From positions 1 through 36,550 of the forward strand of contig DASZHS010000019.1 in assembly GCA_035937595.1 (NCBI GenBank): a DNA stretch of 36,550 nt, in the 5' to 3' direction. Within the stretch, counting starts at the first letter, position 1. Every line of letters starts with the position of its first letter. The notes below the pieces were generated by a model. That model was given only the letters and a program-made list of their open reading frames with translations. It had not been told where the DNA came from and searched no databases. The translations under genes were made by a program, and so were the position numbers. This stretch comes from Palsa-459 sp035937595 (GTDB lineage: Bacteria > Actinomycetota > Acidimicrobiia > Acidimicrobiales > RAAP-2). This document shows, piece after piece, positions 22,093 through 29,912 of this stretch.

Positions 22093-22893
22093 TCAGCGCG
22101 CGGCGGCGACGCGCTCGGACTCCCAGCCGTCGTCGTCGTAGCGCGACGCGCGGTCCGGGTACGGCGAGATGACGGTGCGGGCGACGGGCGTGAGCCGCTC
22201 GAGCGCGTCGTGGCCGTACAGCCCGGCGCTCGACGCGTAGAACATGAGCGCGAGGTAGCCGGCGAGCGCGACGATGCCGACGAGCGCGACGGCCCACAGG
22301 AGGCCCAGCCCCGGCAGCAGCCCGAGGATGAAGGTGGCAACCACCAGCGACCCGAGCCCGACGATGATGCGCTTGCGGCGCGTCTTGGCGCGCACCGGCG
22401 ACAGCACGTGCAGCGGGGCGTCGTCGTCCTCGTCGCCGAACTCGTCGTCGTAGTCGTACTCGTCATGGCGCGGGGCGCGCACCGTGCGGTACGACCGCGC
22501 CGCGTGACGCGGCTGGGGCTCGGCCCACGGCTCGTCCCACGACGGTTCCTCGGCCTCGCCGTAGGGGTCCTCGTAGCGGTCCTCGTAGCGGTCTTGGTAG
22601 CGATCGGCGTGACGCATGGTGGTGGGCTCCTTTTGGGTCGCGCCGGACGGCAGCAGGACGAGACGCGGGACGCGGGCAGGTGGAGCTGGCTCTTCCCACT
22701 CCGTCACGCGTCGGTCCTCTCCTTCCAGCCGGTACGCCGGTTCGACGAGCTTCGGACCGGTGTGCTCCAGCAGGCGTAGCTGTCGGTGGAACGAGGCGAT
22801 GGAAGTCGACGGCTTGTGGGTCCGGAACCACCTCACCACGCCGGGGGCCAGAAGGGCGACCCAGAGCGCGAGGATGAGCAGCGCCGGCACCAC
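22093..22893 (-). CDS. SepX/GlpR-like divisome membrane protein
   Basis: 266 aa. Short N-terminal membrane helix (LILALWVALLAPGVVRWF, residues 6-23) followed by a conserved-looking SFHRQLRLLEHTG. A long, acidic, low-complexity middle includes a DRYED tandem repeat and runs of Asp and Glu. Then come a basic KTRRKR and two close membrane helices, and an acidic tail. This helix-linker-two-helix plan is that of the actinobacterial septum protein SepX (GlpR); sequence identity looks low, so this is a moderate call. Start GTG 22893 is tentative: a second GTG follows at once and the nearest G-rich site is 13 nt off. An out-of-frame ATG at about 22924 opens only a short ORF. Confidence 0.65.
   Translation of the reverse strand: MVPALLILALWVALLAPGVVRWFRTHKPSTSIASFHRQLRLLEHTGPKLVEPAYRLEGEDRRVTEWEEPAPPARVPRLVLLPSGATQKEPTTMRHADRYQDRYEDRYEDPYGEAEEPSWDEPWAEPQPRHAARSYRTVRAPRHDEYDYDDEFGDEDDDAPLHVLSPVRAKTRRKRIIVGLGSLVVATFILGLLPGLGLLWAVALVGIVALAGYLALMFYASSAGLYGHDALERLTPVARTVISPYPDRASRYDDDGWESERVAAAR
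22561..22605 (-). repeat. 12-bp tandem repeat coding DRYED units
   Basis: Three near-identical units of GACCGCTAC plus a Gln/Glu codon, then a decayed fourth, inside the linker of the SepX-like protein. Confidence 0.7.
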
Positions 22894-23015
22894 GGCTACG
22901 GCTTCGCCCCCCCTTGTTCCATTGGCGAGCAACGGTACCGAGGGAGCCGTGCGAAGTGGTGGATCGTCGGGCCGCCGAGCGCCGCCGTCGTCGCTCCGGA
23001 TCGCGCGACGACACG

Positions 23016-23684
23016 TCAGCCGTGCAGACCGCACTCCTCCTTGTCGGTGCCCGACCACCGTCCCGCGCGCCGGGACTCCCCCGGTGCGACCGGCCGCGTC
23101 ACCGGCGCGCAGCCGATCGAGGCGTACCCCTTCGCCCACAGCGGGTGCGACGGCAACGCGTGCTCGCGCAGGTACCACGCGATGTCGTCGTCGGTCCACG
23201 CCGCGATCGGGTTGCACTTGACGAGCCCGAACCGCTCGTCCCAGGACACGACGGGGACGTGCGCGCGCGTCGGCGCGTCCACGCGCTTGAGCGCTGTGAG
23301 CCACGCATCGCGACCGACGAGCGCGCGCTGCAGCGGCGCCACCTTGCGCAGCTCGCAGCACCGCTCGGAGCCGCACGGCCAGGCGTCGGCCTCCGGTCCC
23401 GGCGTCGTGATCGTGAGGTTGACGCCGCGCTCCTCGCTGACGCGGTGCGCGAACTCCAGGGTCTCTGGGAAGTGGAACCCGGTGTCGAGGAAGATCAACT
23501 CGAGGTCGGCCCGCCGCGACAGCGCGAGGTCGAGGAGGACGAGGTCCTCGAACGAGCACGCCATCGCGACGTTCCCGGAGAACCGTTCGAGCGCCCAGTC
23601 GATCACCTCGGTGGGTGCCGCGTTGCGCAGCGCCCGCTCCGCGTCGGCGAGCTCCTCGCGAAGTGTGTCAGTGGGGACGGTCAC
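23016..23684 (-). CDS. cysH: Assimilatory APS/PAPS reductase with an incomplete Fe-S cysteine set
   Basis: Reduces (phospho)adenylyl sulfate to sulfite using thioredoxin. 222 aa from GTG 23684 (GGAGG 10 nt upstream). SFEDLVLLDLA is near 44-54, the Cys-Cys pair at 109-110 (SERCCELRK), Cys192 in SIGCAPVT, and the C-terminal ECGLH with catalytic Cys218. APS reductases that hold a 4Fe-4S cluster have Cys-Cys plus Cys-x-x-Cys; here the fourth ligand is Val195 (CAPV), read directly from codons TGC GCG CCG GTG. Cys104, five residues before the pair, is the only spare. Divergent from cysDN. No cysC kinase is present, which favours APS as substrate. Confidence 0.92.
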   Translation of the reverse strand: MTVPTDTLREELADAERALRNAAPTEVIDWALERFSGNVAMACSFEDLVLLDLALSRRADLELIFLDTGFHFPETLEFAHRVSEERGVNLTITTPGPEADAWPCGSERCCELRKVAPLQRALVGRDAWLTALKRVDAPTRAHVPVVSWDERFGLVKCNPIAAWTDDDIAWYLREHALPSHPLWAKGYASIGCAPVTRPVAPGESRRAGRWSGTDKEECGLHG

Positions 23685-23717
23685 CGTCGTCGGGCCTCCG
23701 GACAAAGGGGCCAAGTG

Positions 23718-23725
23718 ACTATAGT
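23718..23725. promoter_or_regulatory. Shared palindromic -10 for cysH and cysDN
   Basis: ACTATAGT is its own reverse complement, so TATAGT reads as a -10 on both strands (23720-23725 plus, 23718-23723 minus). The two divergent promoters overlap almost completely and should compete. Flanking AGTGA occurs as a direct repeat at 23714 and 23723. Confidence 0.55.
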
Positions 23726-23785
23726 GATCGCCGCGGGAACGACGACCAGCGTCCCCTCCGCGGACGTCGCGCACCGGACGCCTTC

Positions 23786-24721
23786 ATGACGACCCCCTCC
23801 GCGCCACCATCGAGCGACGCCTCGGCACGCGTCGACCACCTCGACCTCCTCGAGTCCCACGCGGTCTTCATCATCCGCGAGGTCGCCGCGGAGTGCGAGC
23901 GTCCCGTGCTTTTGTTCTCGGGCGGCAAGGACTCCGCGGTGCTGCTGCACCTCGCGGTCAAGGCCTTCGCCCCCGCCCTCCTCCCGTTCCCCGTGATGCA
24001 CGTCGACACGGGGCACAACTTCGCCGAGGTGCTCGCGTACCGCGACCACCAGGCCGCCGCGGCCGGGGCGCGGCTCGTGGTCGCCTCGGTGCAGGCCTCC
24101 ATCGACGCGGGCCGGGTGATGGACCCCGGTGAGGGCAGCTCGAGGAACCGCATCCAGTCGACGACGCTGCTCGACGCGATCAACGAGCACCGATTCGACG
24201 CCGCGTTCGGCGGCGCCCGCCGCGACGAGGACAAGGCACGCGCGAAGGAGCGCGTGCTCAGCTTCCGCGACCGGTTCGGCCGGTGGGACCCGCGACGCCA
24301 GCGCCCCGAGCTCTGGCAGCTCTACCAGGGGAAGGTGAACCCCGGCGAGCACCTGCGCGCCTTCCCGCTCAGCGACTGGACCGAGCTCGACATCTGGCAG
24401 TACATCGAGCGCGAGCGCATCGAGCTGCCGGCGATCTACTTCGCCCACGAGCGCGAGGTCGTGCTGCGCGACGGGATGCTCCTCGCGGTGTCGCAGTGGG
24501 TCACGCCCACCGGGGACGAGGTCGCCGAGCGTCGCATGGTGCGCTACCGCACCGTCGGCGACGCGACGTGCACCGGCGCGGTCCTCTCGGAGGCCACGAC
24601 CGTCGCGGCGATCATCGAGGAGATCGCGACCGCGACGATCTCCGAGCGCGGGGCGACGCGTGGCGACGACCGGTTCAGCGAGACCGCCATGGAGGACCGC
24701 AAGCGCGAGGGGTACTTCTGA
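23786..24721 (+). CDS. cysD: Sulfate adenylyltransferase subunit 2
   Basis: Small catalytic subunit of ATP sulfurylase: sulfate plus ATP to adenylyl sulfate, driven by GTP hydrolysis in CysN. 311 aa. PP-loop SGGKDS at 45-50, HVDTGHNF near 73, GGARRDEDKARAKE, and the C-terminal family end DRKREGYF. ATG 23786 is the start by family length and alignment; the open frame upstream is without support. The leader from the palindromic -10 is about 54 nt with no obvious Shine-Dalgarno. Stop overlaps the cysN start (TGATG). Confidence 0.96.
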   Translation: MTTPSAPPSSDASARVDHLDLLESHAVFIIREVAAECERPVLLFSGGKDSAVLLHLAVKAFAPALLPFPVMHVDTGHNFAEVLAYRDHQAAAAGARLVVASVQASIDAGRVMDPGEGSSRNRIQSTTLLDAINEHRFDAAFGGARRDEDKARAKERVLSFRDRFGRWDPRRQRPELWQLYQGKVNPGEHLRAFPLSDWTELDIWQYIERERIELPAIYFAHEREVVLRDGMLLAVSQWVTPTGDEVAERRMVRYRTVGDATCTGAVLSEATTVAAIIEEIATATISERGATRGDDRFSETAMEDRKREGYF

Positions 24722-26001
24722 TGGGGACCGAGCCCGTCGTGATGGACCTCCTGCGGTTCGCGACCGTGGGCTCGGTCGACGACGGCAAGTCCACGCTCAT
24801 CGGGCGGCTCCTCGTCGACACGCGCCAGCTGTTCGACGACCAGCTGGAGGCCGTCGCGCACGCGTCGGTGAGCCGCGGGGTCGGCGACCTCGACCTGTCG
24901 TTCGTCACCGACGGGCTGCGCGCCGAGCGCGAGCAGGGGATCACCATCGACGTCGCCTACCGCTACGCGGCGACCCCGACGCGCAAGTTCATCATCGCGG
25001 ACTGCCCGGGCCACGTGCAGTACACGCGCAACATGGCGACGGGCGCCTCGACGGCGGACCTCGCGCTCGTCGTCGTGGACGCGACGGCCGGGCTCAAAGA
25101 GCAGACGCGACGCCACCTGTGCATCGCCGCCCTCCTCGGGGTCCGGCGCGTCGTGGTGGCCGCCAACAAGATGGACCTCGCCGAGTGGGCGAAGGACCCC
25201 TACGACGCCCTCGTCGCCCAGGTCGGCGCGCTCGCGGCCCAGCTGTCGATCGACGAGCCGCTCGTCGTGCCGGTCTCCGCGCTGCACGGCGACTACGTCG
25301 TCGAGCCGTCCGAGGCAGCCCCCTGGTACGACGGGCCCACGGTGCTCGGCGCGCTCGAGGCCGCCCCTGCGGGCGGGTGGGCCGGCGAGGGCCTCGTCGG
25401 CGCGCGCCTCCCGGTGCAGTGGGTGCTGCGCCACCCGACGGGGAAGCGGACCTACGCGGGCATGGTGGACGGCGCGGCCCTGCGCCCCGGCGACGCCGTC
25501 TTCGTGCTGCCGGCGGGCATCGAGACGACCGTGCGGCGCGTGTCCACCGCCGACGGCGACCTCCCGGAGGCGCCGGTCGGGCGCTGCGTCGACGTGGACC
25601 TCGCCGACGACACGCCGGCGGGCCGCGGCGACCTGCTCGCGACCGCGCCACTCCCCCAGGTCGTCGACCAGCTCACCGCCACGGTGTGCTGGTTCGGCGA
25701 GGAGCCCCTGACCGCCGGCCAGCGGTTCCGCGTCAAGCACACGACGCGCACGACGGTCGGGTTCGTGGACCACGTGGTCAAGCGACTCGACGTCAACCAC
25801 CTCGCCCTCGAGGACGCCGACGCCCTGGAGGCGAACGACATCGGGGTCATCACGCTCACGACGGCCGACCCGCTCGTCGTCGACGCCTACACGTCGAACC
25901 GGATCACGGGCAGCTTCGTGCTGGTCGACGAGCGCACCAACGCGACGCTCGCGGGCGCCATGGTGGGCGCCCCCAGCTTCGCCGCCGAGCTCCCCCGCTA
26001 G
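24721..26001 (+). CDS. cysN: Sulfate adenylyltransferase subunit 1 (GTPase), no CysC fusion
   Basis: 426 aa EF-Tu-like GTPase that couples GTP hydrolysis to APS formation with CysD. G1 GSVDDGKS at 17-24, AEREQGITIDVAY, G3 DCPGH at 94-98, G4 NKMD at 149-152, followed by two beta-barrel domains. It ends at ...FAAELPR with no APS-kinase domain, unlike the fused CysNC of many actinobacteria, which fits the APS route through CysH. Translationally coupled to cysD. Convergent with the small membrane protein gene, with a 4-nt overlap of stops. Confidence 0.96.
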   Translation: MGTEPVVMDLLRFATVGSVDDGKSTLIGRLLVDTRQLFDDQLEAVAHASVSRGVGDLDLSFVTDGLRAEREQGITIDVAYRYAATPTRKFIIADCPGHVQYTRNMATGASTADLALVVVDATAGLKEQTRRHLCIAALLGVRRVVVAANKMDLAEWAKDPYDALVAQVGALAAQLSIDEPLVVPVSALHGDYVVEPSEAAPWYDGPTVLGALEAAPAGGWAGEGLVGARLPVQWVLRHPTGKRTYAGMVDGAALRPGDAVFVLPAGIETTVRRVSTADGDLPEAPVGRCVDVDLADDTPAGRGDLLATAPLPQVVDQLTATVCWFGEEPLTAGQRFRVKHTTRTTVGFVDHVVKRLDVNHLALEDADALEANDIGVITLTTADPLVVDAYTSNRITGSFVLVDERTNATLAGAMVGAPSFAAELPR

Positions 26002-26462
26002 CCCGTCCCGACGACCATCACGACGGCGGCGAGGACGACCGCGAGCGCAGCCACCTCGGTCCCCCGCAGCATGCGCCGGGCACCCCCGGTGTCGAGCTCG
26101 CCCGCAACGAGCGTCGTCGCCACGACGCGCTGGGCGGGGAACGCGACGCCCTCGAGGCTGACGGCCGCGACCGCCCACGCACCGAGCCCGACGGCGACGA
26201 ACGGCGTCGCGAGCGAGTAGGCGCCCCGCGAGAGCACGAGCAGCCCGACGCCGCTCAGCGGCACCAGGTGGACGACCCGCCCGGCCAGCTCCCGGCGCCC
26301 GCCGAACGACCGACGGGCCGCGGGCGACAGCTCGCCGCCGTGCACGGCGGCCGCCGCGGCGGCGCGCAGCACGAGCAGCACCGCGAACGCGCCGATGGCG
26401 AGCAGCGTGTGGACGACGAGGAGGGCGTCGAACCCCTTGGTCGTCGCGACGGTCACGATCAC
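25998..26462 (-). CDS. Small four-helix membrane protein, unknown
   Basis: 154 aa, four predicted membrane helices (LLVVHTLLAIGAFAVLLVL; VVHLVPLSGVGLLVL; TPFVAVGLGAWAVAAVSL; VAALAVVLAAVVMVV) with a basic cytosolic loop (RRSFGGRRE). It resembles DUF2269-type or copper-resistance-D-like small proteins, but I cannot assign it. GTG 26462 overlaps the meaB stop by 4 nt (GTGA), so it is the third gene of the murA-meaB transcript. A GTG two codons later is an alternative. Confidence 0.7.
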   Translation of the reverse strand: MIVTVATTKGFDALLVVHTLLAIGAFAVLLVLRAAAAAAVHGGELSPAARRSFGGRRELAGRVVHLVPLSGVGLLVLSRGAYSLATPFVAVGLGAWAVAAVSLEGVAFPAQRVVATTLVAGELDTGGARRMLRGTEVAALAVVLAAVVMVVGTG

Positions 26463-27430
26463 GTCGCGAGCAAGGCGTCCACCGCGGTGTAGGGGTCGAC
26501 CGTGCCGGCGGCGAGGTCGCGGGCGGCGTCCTCGAAGCGGCCCGACGAGACCAGCTCCTCGACGGAGCGCGAGAGCCGCACGGCGACCAGGCGCCGCAGC
26601 AGCGTGGCCGCCCGGTCGCGGCGGCGCGCCTCGTCCCCCCCGGCCCGGCCGTGGGCGCGGTACGCGTCGATCGCGTCGAGCAGCTCGGCCGTGCCCACGT
26701 CCTCGGTCGCGACGGCGTCCACGATGGGCGGGCGCCAGCCGTCGTCGCGGCTCGTGCCGAGGTCGAGCATCCCTTGGAGGTCCCGCCGCGCCTCGGCCGC
26801 ACCCGGCCGGTCCGCCTTGTTCACCACGAAGACGTCGGCGACCTCGAGCAGCCCGGCCTTGGCGGCCTGCATCGCGTCGCCCCAGCCGGGGGTGACGACG
26901 ACCACGGTCGCGTCGGCGGTCGCGGCGACCTCGAGCTCGACCTGGCCGACCCCGACCGTCTCGACCAAGACGAGCGAGAACCCCGCGGCGCCGAGCGCCG
27001 CGAGCACGTCGGGGACCGCGACCGAGAGCCCGCCGAGGTGGCCTCGCGTGGCGAGCGATCGGATGAAGACCCGGGGGTCGAGGGCGTGGTCCTGCATGCG
27101 CACCCGGTCGCCGAGGAGCGCCCCGCCGGTGCGCGCCGAGGTGGGGTCGACGCACAGGACGCCCAGCTGGTCGACCGGTGCGGTCGCGCCGTCGGGCACG
27201 AACCGCTCGAGCGCGACGGCGATGAGCCGGTCGACGAGCGTCGACTTGCCCGCGCCGGGCGCACCGGTGACGCCCACCGAGTACGCCCGCGCGGAGCTCC
27301 AGGTGGTCGGCGCCACCGCCCGGGCCGCGGCCGCGTCGTTCTCGACGGCGCTGAGCAGCCGTGCGAGGGCGACACGGTCCCCCGTGCGCGCGTCGGCGAG
27401 CAGTCGGTCCGGGGCTCGCGCCCCGGTCAC
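26459..27430 (-). CDS. meaB: MeaB/ArgK-type G3E GTPase
   Basis: 323 aa. Walker A GAPGAGKS at 56-63, DPTSARTGGALLGDRVRM, ETVGVGQVE (switch II) and NKAD (base specificity); the C-terminal part is helical. MeaB chaperones adenosylcobalamin-dependent methylmalonyl-CoA mutase or related mutases, gating cofactor loading. No mutase gene is in the window; the gene is instead coupled to murA by a GTGA overlap, and is followed by a small membrane protein. Family certain, partner unknown. Confidence 0.93.
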   Translation of the reverse strand: MTGARAPDRLLADARTGDRVALARLLSAVENDAAAARAVAPTTWSSARAYSVGVTGAPGAGKSTLVDRLIAVALERFVPDGATAPVDQLGVLCVDPTSARTGGALLGDRVRMQDHALDPRVFIRSLATRGHLGGLSVAVPDVLAALGAAGFSLVLVETVGVGQVELEVAATADATVVVVTPGWGDAMQAAKAGLLEVADVFVVNKADRPGAAEARRDLQGMLDLGTSRDDGWRPPIVDAVATEDVGTAELLDAIDAYRAHGRAGGDEARRRDRAATLLRRLVAVRLSRSVEELVSSGRFEDAARDLAAGTVDPYTAVDALLAT

Positions 27431-28689
27431 ACGCGCTCCACGTCGGCGCCGAGCGAGCGGAGGGTCCCGGCGAGGTCCTCGTAGCCGCGGTCGACGTGGG
27501 CGGCGTTGGCGACGACCGTCTCGCCGTCCGCCACGAGCCCCGCGAGCACGAGCGCGGCTCCCGCCCGGACGTCCGTCGCGCGCACCGCGGCCCCCTGCAA
27601 TCGCTCGACCCCACGGATCACGACGTGGTGACCCTCCGTCGAGACCCGCGCACCCAGCCGCGCGAGCTCCTCGACGTAGCGGAACCGCCCCTCGAAGAGG
27701 TTCTCGGTGACGACCGAGGTGCCGTCGGCGATCGCGAGCGTCGCGACGAGCAGCGGCTTGTAGTCCGTCGCCACCCCGGGGTACGGGAGCGTGGCCACGT
27801 CGCAGGCGCCCGGGCGCGCGGGGCCCTTGGCCGTGATGCCCCGCTCGCCGGTGAGGTCGGCCCCGATGGTCGCGAGCTTTCGCAGCAGCGTCTCCATGTG
27901 CTCGCGGCGCGCGTCGGCGACGGTCACCTCGCCGCCGGTGATCGTCCCCGCCGCGAGGTAGGTGGCGGCGACGACCCGGTCCGGGACGACCTCGTGGTCC
28001 GCCGGCCGAAGCGCGTCCACGCCCTCGACGACGAGCCGCGACGTCCCGAGCCCCTGCACGTCGGCGCCCATCGCGTTCAGCATCGCGGCGAGGTCCTCGA
28101 CCTCCGGCTCGCGGGCCGCGTTGTCGATCACGGTCGTGCCCTCCGCGGTGACCGCCGCCATCAGGAGGTTGTCCGTCGCGGTGTGGCTCGGGTACTCGAG
28201 CGTGAGGCGCGCCCCGCGCAGCCGACCGGGCGCCGGCGTCGAGGCCTCGATCACGCCGCGGTGCACGCGCAGGTCCGCCCCCATGGCCCCGAGGCCCTCG
28301 AGGTGGAAGTTGACGGGGCGGGTGCCGAAGTCGTCGCCGCCGGGCAGCGGCAGGGTCGCCGCCCCCGTCCGGGCGAGGAGCGGGCCGAGCACGACGATCG
28401 AGGCACGGAGCTGCTCGACGTAGCTCGCGGGCGCAGCCGTCGAGAGCCGCCCGGCCGAGGGCACGCCGATCGACAGCTCGTGCTCGCCCGCCCAGTGGAC
28501 CCGGCAGCCCAGCTCGGTGAGCACCGAGGCCATGGTCTCGACGTCGGTGATCCTCGGCACGTTGCGGAGCCGGTGCATGCCCTCGGCGAGCAGGCACGCC
28601 GCCATCTCCTTCAGCACCGCGTTCTTCGCCCCACCGGCCGTGACCGTCCCGTAGAGCGGCCCGGAGGGTCGGACGACAAACCGGCTCAC
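27427..28689 (-). CDS. murA: UDP-GlcNAc 1-carboxyvinyltransferase, Asp at the fosfomycin Cys position
   Basis: First committed step of peptidoglycan precursor synthesis: transfers enolpyruvate from PEP to UDP-GlcNAc. 420 aa. N-terminal GGAKNAVLKEM (residues 19-29, with Lys22 and Asn23), the loop LPLPGGDDFGTRPV at 113-126, ATDYKPL, and Arg-rich C-domain ENLFEGRFRYVEEL. The loop residue that is Cys115 in E. coli is Asp119 here, as in mycobacteria and chlamydiae, which predicts natural fosfomycin insensitivity. GTG 28689 is leaderless (TAACTT 6 nt upstream). Divergent from glpX; murA downstream of the atp operon recalls mycobacterial order. Confidence 0.95.
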   Translation of the reverse strand: MSRFVVRPSGPLYGTVTAGGAKNAVLKEMAACLLAEGMHRLRNVPRITDVETMASVLTELGCRVHWAGEHELSIGVPSAGRLSTAAPASYVEQLRASIVVLGPLLARTGAATLPLPGGDDFGTRPVNFHLEGLGAMGADLRVHRGVIEASTPAPGRLRGARLTLEYPSHTATDNLLMAAVTAEGTTVIDNAAREPEVEDLAAMLNAMGADVQGLGTSRLVVEGVDALRPADHEVVPDRVVAATYLAAGTITGGEVTVADARREHMETLLRKLATIGADLTGERGITAKGPARPGACDVATLPYPGVATDYKPLLVATLAIADGTSVVTENLFEGRFRYVEELARLGARVSTEGHHVVIRGVERLQGAAVRATDVRAGAALVLAGLVADGETVVANAAHVDRGYEDLAGTLRSLGADVERV

Positions 28690-28695
28690 GGCTAG

Positions 28696-28701
28696 AAGTT
28701 A
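28696..28701 (-). promoter_or_regulatory. -10 box of murA
   Basis: TAACTT on the minus strand with a 6-nt gap to GTG 28689. Confidence 0.5.
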
Positions 28702-28790
28702 GGCCGTGTGGGTCGCTCCGACGGGCGCGTGCGGCCCGGCGTGCGTACGGGAGCTGGACATCGCCCGGTGCGGCCCCGGCGGGCCCAAAC

Positions 28791-28796
28791 TAATCT
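28791..28796 (+). promoter_or_regulatory. -10 box of glpX
   Basis: TAATCT with a 6-nt gap to ATG 28803. Confidence 0.55.
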
Positions 28797-28802
28797 TCAC
28801 CG

Positions 28803-29798
28803 ATGACCACCCATCCCCAGAAGGCGCCGGACCGCAACCTCGCGCTGGACCTCATCCGCGTGACCGAGGCGGCGGCGATGGCGTCCTCGCGGTTCATGGG
28901 TCGCGGTGACAAGAACGGGGCGGACGGGGCCGCCGTCAACGCGATGCGCACGGTCCTCGCCTCGGTCCCGATGGACGGCGTCGTCGTCATCGGCGAGGGC
29001 GAGAAGGACGCTGCCCCCATGCTGTTCAACGGGGAGCGGATCGGTGACGGCACGCCCCCCCAGGTGGACATCGCCGTCGACCCGATCGAGGGGACGACGC
29101 TCGTGGCCAAGGGCCGCGCGGGCGCCCTCGCGGTCATCGCTCTGTCCGAGCGGGGCACGATGTTCGACCCAGGGCCGTGCGTCTACATGGAGAAGATCGC
29201 AGTCGGCCCGCGGGGCCACGGCGCGATCTCCATCAAGAAGAGCCCGACCGAGAACCTCCACGCGCTGGCCGACCAGCTCGAGCTGCCGGTGCGGGACCTG
29301 ATCGCGGTCATCTTGGAGCGCGACCGCCACGACGACCTCGTAGAGGAGGTCCGCGCCGCGGGCGCCCGCGTTCGGCTCATCTCTGACGGCGACGTCGCGG
29401 GCGCCATCTCGACGGCCTGGGACGAGTCCGACGGCGACATCCTCTTCGGCATCGGCGGGACCCCCGAGGGCGTGATCGCCGCCGCGGCGCTCAAGTGCCT
29501 CGGCGGGGAGATCCAGGGACGCCTGTGGCCGCGCAACGACGACGAGCGCGCCGCCGCCAAGGCCGAGGGCTACGACCTCGACAAGGTCCTCATGACCGAC
29601 GACCTCGTGGGCGGTGACAACTGCTTCTTCTCCGCGACGGGCATCACCGACGGCGAGCTGCTCCGCGGCGTTCGGTTCCACGACCACGGCGCCTCGACCC
29701 AGAGCCTCGTGATGCGATCGCTCTCGGGCACCGTGCGCAAGGTCGACGGCTTCCACCGGCTCGACAAGCTCCAAGAGATCAGCTCGGTCGCGTACTGA
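28803..29798 (+). CDS. glpX: Class II fructose-1,6-bisphosphatase
   Basis: Gluconeogenic step from fructose-1,6-bisphosphate to fructose-6-phosphate. 331 aa. Metal-binding motifs IGEGEKDAAPM near 63-73 and DPIEGTT near 94-100; further SDGDVAGAI and GIGGTPEGV, all standard for GlpX. ATG 28803 is leaderless. It stands alone between divergent murA and the convergent ATP synthase operon. A bifunctional sedoheptulose-bisphosphatase activity, known in some relatives, cannot be judged. Confidence 0.97.
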   Translation: MTTHPQKAPDRNLALDLIRVTEAAAMASSRFMGRGDKNGADGAAVNAMRTVLASVPMDGVVVIGEGEKDAAPMLFNGERIGDGTPPQVDIAVDPIEGTTLVAKGRAGALAVIALSERGTMFDPGPCVYMEKIAVGPRGHGAISIKKSPTENLHALADQLELPVRDLIAVILERDRHDDLVEEVRAAGARVRLISDGDVAGAISTAWDESDGDILFGIGGTPEGVIAAAALKCLGGEIQGRLWPRNDDERAAAKAEGYDLDKVLMTDDLVGGDNCFFSATGITDGELLRGVRFHDHGASTQSLVMRSLSGTVRKVDGFHRLDKLQEISSVAY

Positions 29799-29826
29799 TC
29801 CGGGGAAGCGCCGGGCGGGACTCGCG

Positions 29827-29850
29827 GGACCCCCGGTCCCTGCGGGGTCC
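29827..29850. terminator. Hairpin between glpX and the atp operon
   Basis: GGACCCC (29827-29833) and GGGGTCC (29844-29850) give a 7-bp stem with a 10-nt loop. It lies 28 nt after the glpX stop and 62 nt after the atpC stop on the other strand, placed to end both transcripts. No T-tract. Confidence 0.5.
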
Positions 29851-29912
29851 GCCTTCGAGGCGTATCCGCTGTCCGATCAGACGACGGGCGCCACCGCCGT
29901 AGGTCCTAGGTT

